Position numbers and translations under genes: made by a program. Shown here piece after piece: positions 1 to 10,850 of a stretch of 64,000 bases of DNA. Location of the stretch: assembly GCF_904846315.1 (NCBI RefSeq), contig NZ_CAJHAF010000001.1, positions 1,674,001 through 1,738,000 on the forward strand. Direction: 5' to 3'. Below the pieces are notes generated by a model. That model saw nothing but the letters and a program-made list of their open reading frames with translations, did no database searches and was not told the origin of the DNA. Every line of letters starts with the position of its first letter. Positions within the stretch are counted from its first letter, which is position 1. The stretch comes from Psychrobacter jeotgali. GTDB lineage: Bacteria > Pseudomonadota > Gammaproteobacteria > Pseudomonadales > Moraxellaceae.

Positions 1-3000
1 ACGCAGTACCAAGATTTCTTCTTGGATCATTACTCCGTAAGGATGTACCACCGTTTGGCGGTGAAGGCGGATAAGTATTTGTTAATAAAGTATTATAATT
101 ATACTGATTACTATCAGCATTTAAGAAACCAATGTCATTACCTTTATTGTCAGTAAGTCTATTTCCTTTATTGTCTTTTAAGTAAACTGACCCTTTTGCA
201 TTGTTAGACATCTCATTGATTATAGATTCAGCTTTTTGGTAGTCTGCAAGGTAAGCGTTTCCAAGTTCAGCGCCTAGTTGACTTGATGCATCAATTCCAT
301 TATTTATTCCCTGTTTATATTGATTAAACTTGTTGTTACCTTGGGCATCTACTTTAGCATAAGCTGCACCGTACAGAAGATTTAACCAGTATTCTTCTGT
401 ATCTTTATCTCCTTTGGCTAATATTTTTGCACGTTGTTTGAGTTGACTAATCTCACTCGGATGCAACTGCCTATTGTTAGCATCGACATTCACTCCAGTT
501 GCTGTACTCGACGTATCAAGCCCAGCTGCACTGCCAGCACCTAGTAATGCCAGACTAACCACACCACTTGCAGCGCCTTCGGCAATGTCTGCACTCATAC
601 CTTTATCGACAAGTGCTTTAGCTAGTTTGGTTTGTACCTCATTAAGCGTTGGCGCAGCGGCAGCAACGCCGCCTGTCGTTAGTGCACCCTCAACACTGCC
701 AGTGGCTAGTGCTCCAAGTGCGGTGTGTGCCGCGACTCGGTAAATACCGCCTTCATCCCATTTGGCAATTGCTGCGTTTTTCTCGGCATCACTAAGAGTG
801 GCGTCAGCTCTAATGGCTTTAATACGATTATTAGCAAAGTCCCCAACCGCCTTTGGCGCCTCTTTACCAAACTCTTTAGTGATTATCGTCTGTGCCCCAA
901 GCTCTTCATTCACTCGACTGGCATCAAATACACTCTCAAGCTTACCGCCAAGAGTTTCACGATTCTCAGTGGTAAGAATGCCCTCTGGATCATTGTAACC
1001 ACTGACGCCGCCTTTAGTGATACTGCTATCGCTATCACTATCAGTACCGTAGCCAAGCCCACTCATAGTCGCTTGTGGTTTGTCTTTGATCTTACCAGCA
1101 CTTAAGCCAACAGAGATCGCATCGCCCTCATAGCTTGTGGTATTGTTAATGTCTTGTGAGGTCACGCCTTGTTTAAAGACGATGTTGCTCTTACCATTGG
1201 CTTGGGCATCCGCTGAAGTGGTGAACACGCCACCGATGAAGTTGCCTTTGCCTTCGGTTACGAGGTCGGCTTCATTGGCAAAGATGCCAGATTGTTCGCC
1301 TACCGCTTTATAATCTGCGTTGATGTCGGTTTTGCCGCCATTGAGTGAAAGACTCGAGCCTGCACCTTCTAAAGCGACATCAAGGGTAAAGCCTGCATTC
1401 TTCTGCTTGCTGTCATAGGCTGCCGTGTCCTGTAGCGATTCGATGTTGACATCACCGCCTATCGCGCCTTGGATCTTGTCTGTGTTAAGTATCCCGCCTT
1501 TGAGGTTGAGGTCATTGCCAATATCTAGGGTAGTGGTATTACCAACGTTGATGTTGCTATTGGCATAAGTCACTGAGTCGCTATTGGCATAGCCTTTACC
1601 TTTGCCAGCATTAGCGGTAATACCAAAGCCGTTACCTGTAGACGCGTAACCGCCAATAGCCGCGTTTGAGCTTTTGTTAGTGCTGCGCGTTTGACTATTT
1701 TGTGCCACGCCACTGACATTGAAGTCATTGTCCGCTTGGAATAGGGCGTTATTAGTAACATCAAGATTACTGCCGTTGATGTCGATGTTGCTATCTGCCC
1801 CAGCACCAGTAGCAATCAGTGCTAGGTTGTTAGTAGTGATGCTTGAGCCTTGGTTGACCTCAGTGTAGCTACTGCTATTAGATTGAGACTTCTGACTACC
1901 GATGGTGGCTTGAATACGCGTGTTGCCAACGCCTTTGAGGTCGCCATCGAGTAAATCATATCCTGCACTGTTCGCTTGTTTAGCCAATGCTTTGGTTTTA
2001 AGTAGCCCAGCTGTACTTGCCAAGCCTTTCATGCGTACACTTTGGGTGTTACCTGCCGCATCAGCTAGGTCGTCAATGGCACGAGCGCTATCGATGAGGC
2101 TGTTAGAGACTGAGACAGTCAGACCTGTTTGTTTAAACTTACTCTCGCTTTGATTGGTATAGATATCTTTGACGCTGTCTATGTTAATCTCTTTGGCACG
2201 TACCACCGTATTGCCGCGGTTGGCGTCATTAATGTCTAAGCTACTATCATCACCCATACCAGCAATCAGATTGCTGCCTGTCTGCTGATAGCTGCCACCA
2301 GCGTCAATGATGACGTTGCCATCGATAGCGCCAACGTTACTTGCCGTATGGGTCAGTGCGCTTTGAGCATTAGTGTCATCGCTTTGCTGCTTACCGATGG
2401 TAAAGCCCATGCCGCCGTCAGCGCCGAACAGTCCTGACTTTTTAGTTTGACTAAAGGTGCTTTCACTGGAGGTGTTTTGTGCTGCGAGGATGTCGATGTT
2501 ACCGCCCGCCGTAAGACTGGTGCCTTTGTCACTGATGGCGTTAGTACCTGTTAGGCTGATGTCATTACCCGCTTGCATAGCGACTTGATTGCCTTCAATG
2601 TTGCTGCTGATGGCGTTATCACTTTGGCTGTCAAATCTATCTTGGGTGGTCTCTTTACTAAAGAAGCTTTTGCTGGTGGTTTTGGTCGCCGTGCTTAGGT
2701 TTTTGGTGTTACGACCCTCAGTAAAGGTAATGCTGTTGCCAGCTTTAATGCCAACGGTGCCGCTATCGCTGCTGATTTGGATAGCGGTGCCAGTGATGTT
2801 GTTGCCTGATTGGATGATGATGTCACTGTTACCGGTAAGTGTACTGCCGACATCGATGGACTCGCCTTGCTTAAAGTAGTTGTTAGCATCACCAATGCTA
2901 TTGGTTTGGTAGCTGGTATTGATAGCATTAAGAGCAACGTCTCCTTGAGTGTCGATAAGGCTGCTACCCCCTAGGTTATTTAAACGGCCAGCAGCGAAGG

Positions 3001-6000
3001 TGGTGTTACCGCCTACGTTGGCGATAAAGGTGGTTAGTGGGTTGCCCTCAGCATCCGTTTTGCCTTTGAGACCATCGCCCACGTAGATGCTGGCGATTTG
3101 GGCAATGCCAGTACGGGCACCATTACTCGCGCCTTTGGCAGCGCTGGTGGTATAAGTCAGACTCTCGTTATTAAAGTCGCCGCCGGCATCCAGCTGCATG
3201 GCATTATTGGCTTGCAGAGTGCCGCCAAGGTTATTTAAGTCGTTGACCGTGTCTATTTGTACATAGTCGCCTGCAATAAGGCCGCCGTTTTGGTTGGTCA
3301 AGTTGCTGGCATTAATCTTAACCTGTTTATGACCAACGATGTTGCCTTGGTTAGTCAGGTCACCTGACAGTTGCATGTCAATTCGGTCAGCGGCGATGAG
3401 ATTACCAGTACCATCGATTTGATTGACCGCTTGTCGGGTGTAGACTTTGGGGACTAAGACCTTTTGATTAGTGCCATCAGCAAGCGTAATCTCTTGCTGC
3501 ACCAGCCAGACCATGTCAGTCGTCAGCCTTGCCACTTGCTCATCGGTTAAGGCAATACCGGGGCGTAGGTTTAGAGTCTGAGCAGTGGTAATACCTGTAT
3601 CCATCAGCCCTTTATACTGGGCATCAAGGCTACGGTAGTCAGCCAGATAATAGCGACCCGTGAGCATCATGATTTGATCACGGATATACTGCTGCTCGTA
3701 GTAGCCATCGCCCAAACGCTTTTGGGTGATAGCTGGATCAAACTGTAATCGGTTTAACATATAGTCTGATGATAACCAATTTTTATAATTGGCAAAGGCG
3801 GAATCAGTCTCGATTAGATAATTAGCATTGCTATCAGGATTGATGCCGTAGAGACCACTATTTGGTAGGGTTGGCGCGTTGCCAGTAGTGCGTATCTCTT
3901 CGCTAGCGGTTTGCGCTATTTGGTCATCGATACTACTAATCAGGTTGTCAATAGCGGCTTTATCAACTTTGTTGCCACTTTTTTGAGCATCAATTAGTGC
4001 TTGAAGCTGCTGCTTTTGAGCGTCTGTTAATTGATTGTTTTCAGCTTTAGCAAACTTAGATAACAGATTAGTTGCATCCTCAAGACTTGTGGCATTGACA
4101 GAAGTATTATCGGACTGTCCAGTTACTGTAAACTTGTCTTGAGTCAGGGTGTCGATGGCATTTTTTATCTGATTAACTACATTAGCTTTGGGATCATCTA
4201 TGTTGATCTTTGAGCTGATATCATTATTAGTGATAGTCACTGCAGTATCATAAACCCCAATAGCTTGATTGTCTGAATTAAGAATTTTAAGCTGATAAGG
4301 TGTTCCCGTTACTTTAGGATTTACCGGCTGAGTAGCATTATAAGTATTAGTTTTGGTAACTCTATACGAACCCCAACATGCCCCAAAAGGGCCATTAACT
4401 CGACAATCATTATCTTCGTAGTGATTAGATAAATAAACTTTCTCATAACTATATTTTGGTATCACTTGCGTTGATTCAGCATCAACACTTGCAACTTTGC
4501 CTTGCAAATTAATCATACTACCAGCAATAATTTGACTCTTATCAGTATTGAAACCATCTAAATCAAACTCAATACCTTGACCAGATATAATACGACTTGG
4601 ATCACTAGAGAGTGTTTCTTTTTTGGTCAAAATCTCGTCATAACTCCATTCATTATAGTTACGGTGTTCAGTATCGGTTTCCTTAATATATAAATCATGA
4701 ATTTTGTTCTTGTGTCCGCCTCTGTGGATTTCTATTTCATCTGAATCATAAAATTTCTGATTATCTACTGTAAATTGTTTTACGCTTATTGCTTTAGAAG
4801 TATTTATAGACTTAAAATCTGCATTCACATTATTAAGCTTATCAGTACTGATACTCATATCACCAACGGATTCTATACTAGCCCCTTTGTTAGTGATATT
4901 TTCTGCTTTACCTACAGCGTGATGGTTTCTATCTAAACTACCAGCGATATGCAGCTCGCCATTACTGATAATCTGCGCTTGTCCATTGAAGTCCTCGTTA
5001 AAGATACCGCTACGTGCCTGATTGGGGTTATTATTAAGGGTGTTCACACCGATGTCTAAACGGCGACGAGCCGCAATAACGGGATCAGGCTCTGAGCTGA
5101 CACGATAATAAATACCATTTTCAACCAAACACCCAGGTCCTGCCTCACAATTCTCAACCTCAGTTTTAGTAAAGACATCAGGCGTATTATTCAGAGTATT
5201 TGTCTCTATGGCAACATGATCGCCATAGATACGCCCATTACTATAGTTATTGACTGCATTACCTGCATCTAGATAAGTATTAATACCATTGATCAAACCA
5301 CGATTGTCAATGTTAGCTGAGGTATTGAGCGCAGTAGTGCCATTGCTGGTGATCTCAGCACCCTTTAGATTAGCGATATTATTGGCATCAATCGTTAAAG
5401 CGTTTTGACCTGATAATTGACCACTATTAGTGAAATTGCCTTGTGTGGTCAGTTTTAAATCAGCGGCATTGATGGTATCGCCTTGACCATAATAGATACT
5501 ATCAGAGACATTGATATCAGCTTGATCCACCGCACTGATCGTACCGCCTGCATTGCTATATCCTTTAGCTTTGATACTCAGATCTTTATTGGCGTTAATA
5601 AGCCCTTGATTGTTTGTAACGACTAGACGGCGTCCTGCGGTATTGCTATCACTAATAACAACATCATGACTATTGATCGTACCTGACTGATTATTAAGCT
5701 GATTGCTAGCTTTGATAGTGGTTTTATCATTGGCTAGCAGCTGTCCGCCCGTGTTATTAATGGCAGAGGCGTGAATAGCTAGGGTATTACCGGCTAAAAT
5801 ACCTTGGCTTTTTTTAGAGTTTGTCGATTGCTTGGTACTTTGATTATTTAAAGTACCCGTAGTTAACGCTAAATCTGTAGCGGCTTGAATGAGACTACCT
5901 GCGCCATTGTTATTGATACGACCACTGCTGGCATCACCTATGATCAGATTAACTTTATTAGCCCCAATCTGACCGTCTTGGTTATTTAGGGTAGCATTAC

Positions 6001-9000
6001 CAGTTGCGTTGATAGCCAGCTGCTCAGAGGCTTGCAGTTGACCTTGTTTATTATTAATGTCATCTAAGCTCTTTATAGTTAGATTATTAGCCGTGATAAG
6101 TCCAGATAGATTGTCTAAGCTACTACTAGTAATAGACACATCGCTATTGGTAATGATACCGAGCTGCTTATCTGAATTAGCGGCAGTCTTAGTGTTTTTA
6201 TTACTAAGCAGCCCTTTACTTTCAACTAACAATACTTCATCAGTGCCGCTTTGTATAATCAGTCCACCGTCGTTATTGATACCTTGCTGACTGAGCAAAT
6301 CAATAGCATCTGCGGACAAAGTACCCGTCTGATTATTAAGATCGCCACCTGTAGCTACCTTTAAGGCTTTAGTCGTTGCAATAAGACCTTGATTGTTCAA
6401 AGACTGCTCTGTATCGATAGTCGTATCAGTAGCTGCTTGCAGACGTCCCAAAGCAGTATTGTTGATAGTACTGGTATTGATCGTAACGCCTTTATTGACT
6501 GAGGCAATCTGTGCATCATTATTAAGAATACCGCCATTGATTGTCATAGACTCATTACTGGCTGTAACTGCGCCGCTAGCGTTATTGAAGCTATCATCCG
6601 CTGTGATGGTTGCAGCACCTTGTGCCATCAGAGTCGCTTTATCACTATTGCTTAATTGCCTAGCTTCAATAGTTAGATTATTACCGCTTTGGATATAAGC
6701 CTTGTCACCTTGATTGGTAATATCTGTCGCAACCAGCTGAAGGTCGCCGCTTTGGCTGACCAGCTGACCATTTAAATTAGTAAGTTTGCCCGCAGAGACT
6801 TGTAGCGCCTCTGCTTGAACCCCGCCCTCAGTATTATCAAAGTCTTTATTGATAGTTGCCGTCATCTTGCCATTACTAATGAGCTTACCTTGTTGGTTCA
6901 GTAGAGAGTCAGCAATGATGGTGGCACCACTATTAGCACTAGTATCGACATCAGCACTTTGGACTATCGACCCTTGATTGTTATTGAGCTGTCCTTGAGT
7001 GTTGATAGTCAAACTTTCAGCTTTACCACCGATAACGCCATTTTGGTTATTGATAGTGCCATTGGTCACTAAGCTAAAGTCTTGACTGCCTGTTTGATTA
7101 ATCGTACCGGCTATATTTGATAGCTTATTGACTTGCCAATCAAACCCACCTGCTTGCAATACACCACCATCATTACTTAGCTTGCTTTTGGTATTCAAGC
7201 TTGCCATTCCTGTAACCTTAGTAACGGCTTTATCTAAGCTAATATCACCAGCAGTAGCAGTTAGTGATAAATTACGGCTTTGATTACGACTCCCCGTCAA
7301 ATCAAGCTCACTACTTTTTAAGCTAATATCACCAGTGGCAATATTAGTACCTGCGTTGGTTTGCTGGGCGCGACTAGTAACCGTTAGATTCGAGCTACCG
7401 CTAAGCTCACCCTCAGGGCTAAGTCCTGCTATCAGTTGACCAGCAGTACTTTGATTAAGACTGCCGGTGGTGATGGTCGTATTGCTTTGTGCGGCGATGC
7501 TGCCGGTATTGCTCATCTCACCTTGATTGGTGATGTCTAGGTTATCTTGGCTGTAAACACTGCCGCTGTTGATGAGGCTGTCTGTAGTTAGCGTTAAGTC
7601 TTTGACGCTTGATATCTGACCTTGCTCATTAGTCAAACCACTGGCATTAATATTTAGGCGACCCGTATTACTACTGATAATTGCTTTATTAGCTTCTATA
7701 GAATCAGTTTTGGTGTTATTAATATCGCCTGTGACACGCAGCTGACTCACCATCTCTTGATTAGCGTCGTCTTGGTTTGTGACCGCGATTAGCCTGCCAT
7801 CGGTATTATCTACATTATTTGCTGAAATATCGAAGCGCTGAGCTTGTATCACTCCATTTTGATTATCAACGCCAGTCGCCACTTGCCAAGTCTGATCGCC
7901 TAAGCTAAGGACTTGACCTTGATTATTAATCACTCTATCTGCAGTTATAGACAGACTAGGGCTAACCTGCGCCGTTTGTACAATAGCACCACTGCTGTTA
8001 TCCAAAACATTAGTATTTACAGTTAAATTGCTAGCGTTACTAGCAATACGACCTCGGGTGTTATCGATACCTTCTGCTAAACTTAGCATAAAGTCTTGAT
8101 TGCCCGTTTGAGTCATTTTACCGTCAGTATTGTTTAGACTCTTGGCTTTAACATCGAAATTATGCGCTGATATCTCACCGCTTTGATTGTTCAGAGTGCC
8201 TTGAGCACTATCAAGGGTTAAATTCTCTTTGGCGACTATCGTCGCTTTTTGATTACTGAGGTTACCCGTGGTAGCCCTCATGGTAATATTATGCGCTTGC
8301 GTGACACTGTCATCTAGACTCACGCTACTGCCGCTGAGAGCCATATCACCAGTAGCGATTTGCTTGCCTTGGCTAACTATCTTGTCTTTAGCCGTCACTG
8401 ACAAGGCGGCGTTACCGCTCTCAAGTAGACTTCCATCCGTTTGCATCCCAGCAATGAGACTACCTGAAGCGGTTTGCGTGATAGTACCTGCTTTAACTTT
8501 TGTATCAGCTTGACTGGCAATCAGGCCACTGTTTTGTAGAGCGTCTTTGATTGTAATTTGGTTATTAGCTTGACCGTACATCTGCCCGCTGTTGTTTAGG
8601 GTGTTGGCGGCTATATCAAGATTACCTTGGGCATTGATATTGCCCGTATCATTGCTTAATCGAGCCGTATTGATAGTTAAGTCATTATTACTATTGAGCC
8701 GACCTTGAGTGTTGATTAGATTGCCATCAGCGTTAATCGTTAAACCGCCTTGACTGCTTAGTCTCCCTTGAGTGTTATCTAACGCCGAGCTTTGCGTCGT
8801 TATCGTGCCGTTAGACTCTACAACCCCTTTGGTGTTATCAAATTGGTGCTGCGACTTTAAATCAATGTCACCGACAGCGGCGATACGACCTTGGGTATTC
8901 ATAATCTGATTGGCTGATTGAATAGCAATATCGTTGAGCGCAGTGATTTGACCACGGCTGTTATCAAAATTGGCTAATTGCCAATTGATACTATCGAGTT

Positions 9001-10735
9001 GCAAGCGACTGTCGGTATTTATCGTACTGCCATTATTAGCGATATTAAGGCTGCTGACCGCTAAGCTGGATTTGCCTTGATTAGCAATACTGTCTGCCGA
9101 CACATTGATATTATCATTAGTATAGATGCTGCCGGTATTGGTCAGACTGTCAGTGCTGATACGACCATTTTGAGTGATAATAGGTAAAGTTTCAGGGGTT
9201 TCAGACGACGGCGTATTGCCATCGGTACTTGCTTCAACGCTGCTACCATTGTTAGCGGTGGTTGGTGGGGTTTTAGAGGGGGTTACCGTTGGCGAATTGG
9301 TAGTATCGTCAGGATACAGGTCTCGACCGATAACGCCGCCTTGCTTATTAATCAGTTGCTGGGTCGCGATAGACAAATCACCTGTGCCCGTTTGTAGCAG
9401 TTTGCCGCTATTGTTTAACTCGGCAGAGTTTACATCAAAGCTACCAGCAGCTATCTCACCTGAGTTATCGATACTACCCGTTTGCTGCGCTGTCAAAGTA
9501 TCATAACTGCTGATAACGCCGCTATTACTTAATGCGCCACTATCGATGTCAATACTAGCGCGGGAACTTGCGATAGTGCCTGAGTTATCGACTCTGTTGC
9601 CTTTGTTGGCGATATCTACTTTGCCTTGATTGGCAATCAGGCTGCCTGAGTTGATCAGGTTACCATTACTATCGAGTTGCAGACTGCCTGAGCTGGCAAT
9701 GATGCTGCCTGCATTGGTCACACCCATACCTTTATCAGTACCAATTAGACGGATTTTTCCGGCATACATTGCACCCAGCGCTGAAACATCAAGGGCAACG
9801 CCTGTTGCTTGATTGCTACCCGTTGAACTTTTAGGCGTAATGATTGAGTCTGCGCCATCGGTCTCATAGCTAACGCTATTATTACCAGTAATGACATCTA
9901 AGGTATTGGCATAAACCGCGGCATTAATCTCTGTGGTTTTGGCGAGTATCTGCGTATAGTCGGAGCCACTAGTATCTAAGCCATCACCATCAACCCGGAT
10001 ATTACCTTCTTTAATATCAAAGCCTGTGAGACGATCTTGATCCATCAAAGCATTACCCGTCGTGAGCGTGGTACGCGCCGCATTAATAAAGCCGCAACCT
10101 GCGCAGGTAATACCGGCAGGGTTGGCGATGATCAGCTCCGCGCGGCCGCCTGCGATCTCAGTGAAACCTGTCAAACGACTCGGATCACTTGAGTTGACCT
10201 CATTGAGGATGACGCGAGCCTCACCACGAGCAAGATAGGGGTTGCCCTCAACCCAACCAGCAAGCTGGGTTTGCGCATTAGTGCGGCTGTTGTTAAGAAT
10301 AGCACCGTCTTGACCCACATCGAACTTGCTAAAGACGTTACGTGAGACTCCAGCGGCGCTTGGGGTTTGAATATTGACTTGGGTTTTGCCACTTGAGGTA
10401 TTAATGATCACCGCTTGCTGGTTAGCTGCCGCATTGCGATCAGCGACAATGTTCGTAGTGTCGGCGTAGGCACTGTTACTAACGCTGCTGCCAATGATAG
10501 TGGCAAGACCTAATGCTAGCAATAGATGCGAGCGCAGGGTCATTAGCTTACCACCTTGATAGCGACTCCCAGCACTAACTTGGGTACTTGTTTGCGAGCC
10601 GCCAGCAACTTGGCTAATAGCGCTGCCGCCTTCGCTTGGGTTACTGGTTTTGCCTTGAGAGCGCACCGATTCGGACACCACCATCAGCATACCACGGGCT
10701 TTGTTAAAGATAACTCGGTAGCATTGTGCGTTCAT
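1..10735 (-). CDS. Giant two-partner secretion exoprotein, CdiA / filamentous haemagglutinin type; 3' end outside the window
   Basis: The frame stays open from an ATG at 10735 to the left edge, giving at least 3,578 residues with no stop in the places I translated. The start is fixed by AAGGA about 8 bases upstream and by an N-terminal extended signal peptide region (MNAQCYRVIFNKARGMLMVV). A hydrophobic signal core follows (about 65-90), ending in AYA. Residues about 92-230 match the TPS domain that docks on the TpsB partner. A long run of short beta-helix repeats of the type LDNLSGLITANNLTIK follows. A non-repetitive central part (about 1920-2430) contains a Cys pair and the block NYLIETDSAFANYKNWLSSD, typical of CdiA-like proteins. 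FHA-2-type repeats cover about 2590-3180. The last 250 residues resemble the pre-toxin region of CdiA proteins (NRQLHPSE). The gene lies 115 bases downstream of tpsB, in cdiB-cdiA order. Adhesin or contact-dependent toxin cannot be decided without the C-terminus. Confidence 0.93.
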   Translation of the reverse strand, partial: MNAQCYRVIFNKARGMLMVVSESVRSQGKTSNPSEGGSAISQVAGGSQTSTQVSAGSRYQGGKLMTLRSHLLLALGLATIIGSSVSNSAYADTTNIVADRNAAANQQAVIINTSSGKTQVNIQTPSAAGVSRNVFSKFDVGQDGAILNNSRTNAQTQLAGWVEGNPYLARGEARVILNEVNSSDPSRLTGFTEIAGGRAELIIANPAGITCAGCGFINAARTTLTTGNALMDQDRLTGFDIKEGNIRVDGDGLDTSGSDYTQILAKTTEINAAVYANTLDVITGNNSVSYETDGADSIITPKSSTGSNQATGVALDVSALGAMYAGKIRLIGTDKGMGVTNAGSIIASSGSLQLDSNGNLINSGSLIANQGKVDIANKGNRVDNSGTIASSRASIDIDSGALSNSGVISSYDTLTAQQTGSIDNSGEIAAGSFDVNSAELNNSGKLLQTGTGDLSIATQQLINKQGGVIGRDLYPDDTTNSPTVTPSKTPPTTANNGSSVEASTDGNTPSSETPETLPIITQNGRISTDSLTNTGSIYTNDNINVSADSIANQGKSSLAVSSLNIANNGSTINTDSRLQLDSINWQLANFDNSRGQITALNDIAIQSANQIMNTQGRIAAVGDIDLKSQHQFDNTKGVVESNGTITTQSSALDNTQGRLSSQGGLTINADGNLINTQGRLNSNNDLTINTARLSNDTGNINAQGNLDIAANTLNNSGQMYGQANNQITIKDALQNSGLIASQADTKVKAGTITQTASGSLIAGMQTDGSLLESGNAALSVTAKDKIVSQGKQIATGDMALSGSSVSLDDSVTQAHNITMRATTGNLSNQKATIVAKENLTLDSAQGTLNNQSGEISAHNFDVKAKSLNNTDGKMTQTGNQDFMLSLAEGIDNTRGRIASNASNLTVNTNVLDNSSGAIVQTAQVSPSLSITADRVINNQGQVLSLGDQTWQVATGVDNQNGVIQAQRFDISANNVDNTDGRLIAVTNQDDANQEMVSQLRVTGDINNTKTDSIEANKAIISSNTGRLNINASGLTNEQGQISSVKDLTLTTDSLINSGSVYSQDNLDITNQGEMSNTGSIAAQSNTTITTGSLNQSTAGQLIAGLSPEGELSGSSNLTVTSRAQQTNAGTNIATGDISLKSSELDLTGSRNQSRNLSLTATAGDISLDKAVTKVTGMASLNTKSKLSNDGGVLQAGGFDWQVNKLSNIAGTINQTGSQDFSLVTNGTINNQNGVIGGKAESLTINTQGQLNNNQGSIVQSADVDTSANSGATIIADSLLNQQGKLISNGKMTATINKDFDNTEGGVQAEALQVSAGKLTNLNGQLVSQSGDLQLVATDITNQGDKAYIQSGNNLTIEARQLSNSDKATLMAQGAATITADDSFNNASGAVTASNESMTINGGILNNDAQIASVNKGVTINTSTINNTALGRLQAATDTTIDTEQSLNNQGLIATTKALKVATGGDLNNQTGTLSADAIDLLSQQGINNDGGLIIQSGTDEVLLVESKGLLSNKNTKTAANSDKQLGIITNSDVSITSSSLDNLSGLITANNLTIKSLDDINNKQGQLQASEQLAINATGNATLNNQDGQIGANKVNLIIGDASSGRINNNGAGSLIQAATDLALTTGTLNNQSTKQSTNSKKSQGILAGNTLAIHASAINNTGGQLLANDKTTIKASNQLNNQSGTINSHDVVISDSNTAGRRLVVTNNQGLINANKDLSIKAKGYSNAGGTISAVDQADINVSDSIYYGQGDTINAADLKLTTQGNFTNSGQLSGQNALTIDANNIANLKGAEITSNGTTALNTSANIDNRGLINGINTYLDAGNAVNNYSNGRIYGDHVAIETNTLNNTPDVFTKTEVENCEAGPGCLVENGIYYRVSSEPDPVIAARRRLDIGVNTLNNNPNQARSGIFNEDFNGQAQIISNGELHIAGSLDRNHHAVGKAENITNKGASIESVGDMSISTDKLNNVNADFKSINTSKAISVKQFTVDNQKFYDSDEIEIHRGGHKNKIHDLYIKETDTEHRNYNEWSYDEILTKKETLSSDPSRIISGQGIEFDLDGFNTDKSQIIAGSMINLQGKVASVDAESTQVIPKYSYEKVYLSNHYEDNDCRVNGPFGACWGSYRVTKTNTYNATQPVNPKVTGTPYQLKILNSDNQAIGVYDTAVTITNNDISSKINIDDPKANVVNQIKNAIDTLTQDKFTVTGQSDNTSVNATSLEDATNLLSKFAKAENNQLTDAQKQQLQALIDAQKSGNKVDKAAIDNLISSIDDQIAQTASEEIRTTGNAPTLPNSGLYGINPDSNANYLIETDSAFANYKNWLSSDYMLNRLQFDPAITQKRLGDGYYEQQYIRDQIMMLTGRYYLADYRSLDAQYKGLMDTGITTAQTLNLRPGIALTDEQVARLTTDMVWLVQQEITLADGTNQKVLVPKVYTRQAVNQIDGTGNLIAADRIDMQLSGDLTNQGNIVGHKQVKINASNLTNQNGGLIAGDYVQIDTVNDLNNLGGTLQANNAMQLDAGGDFNNESLTYTTSAAKGASNGARTGIAQIASIYVGDGLKGKTDAEGNPLTTFIANVGGNTTFAAGRLNNLGGSSLIDTQGDVALNAINTSYQTNSIGDANNYFKQGESIDVGSTLTGNSDIIIQSGNNITGTAIQISSDSGTVGIKAGNSITFTEGRNTKNLSTATKTTSKSFFSKETTQDRFDSQSDNAISSNIEGNQVAMQAGNDISLTGTNAISDKGTSLTAGGNIDILAAQNTSSESTFSQTKKSGLFGADGGMGFTIGKQQSDDTNAQSALTHTASNVGAIDGNVIIDAGGSYQQTGSNLIAGMGDDSSLDINDANRGNTVVRAKEINIDSVKDIYTNQSESKFKQTGLTVSVSNSLIDSARAIDDLADAAGNTQSVRMKGLASTAGLLKTKALAKQANSAGYDLLDGDLKGVGNTRIQATIGSQKSQSNSSSYTEVNQGSSITTNNLALIATGAGADSNIDINGSNLDVTNNALFQADNDFNVSGVAQNSQTRSTNKSSNAAIGGYASTGNGFGITANAGKGKGYANSDSVTYANSNINVGNTTTLDIGNDLNLKGGILNTDKIQGAIGGDVNIESLQDTAAYDSKQKNAGFTLDVALEGAGSSLSLNGGKTDINADYKAVGEQSGIFANEADLVTEGKGNFIGGVFTTSADAQANGKSNIVFKQGVTSQDINNTTSYEGDAISVGLSAGKIKDKPQATMSGLGYGTDSDSDSSITKGGVSGYNDPEGILTTENRETLGGKLESVFDASRVNEELGAQTIITKEFGKEAPKAVGDFANNRIKAIRADATLSDAEKNAAIAKWDEGGIYRVAAHTALGALATGSVEGALTTGGVAAAAPTLNEVQTKLAKALVDKGMSADIAEGAASGVVSLALLGAGSAAGLDTSSTATGVNVDANNRQLHPSEISQLKQRAKILAKGDKDTEEYWLNLLYGAAYAKVDAQGNNKFNQYKQGINNGIDASSQLGAELGNAYLADYQKAESIINEMSNNAKGSVYLKDNKGNRLTDNKGNDIGFLNADSNQYNYNTLLTNTYPPSPPNGGTSLRSNDPRRNLGTA

Positions 10736-10850
10736 AACGGTGTCCTTTGAGATATAGGGGTATAACAAATATTGGATAGTGCTAAAGCTAATAGTTTTTA
10801 AGAAACACTAATTTATAACTGAGACGGTTTAGTGATATGCCTGACAGCAA

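Noticed and set aside
1..10735. Many short plus-strand and off-frame minus-strand reading frames within the exoprotein gene
   Set aside because: All overlap a single long coding frame with strong family features and have no independent support.
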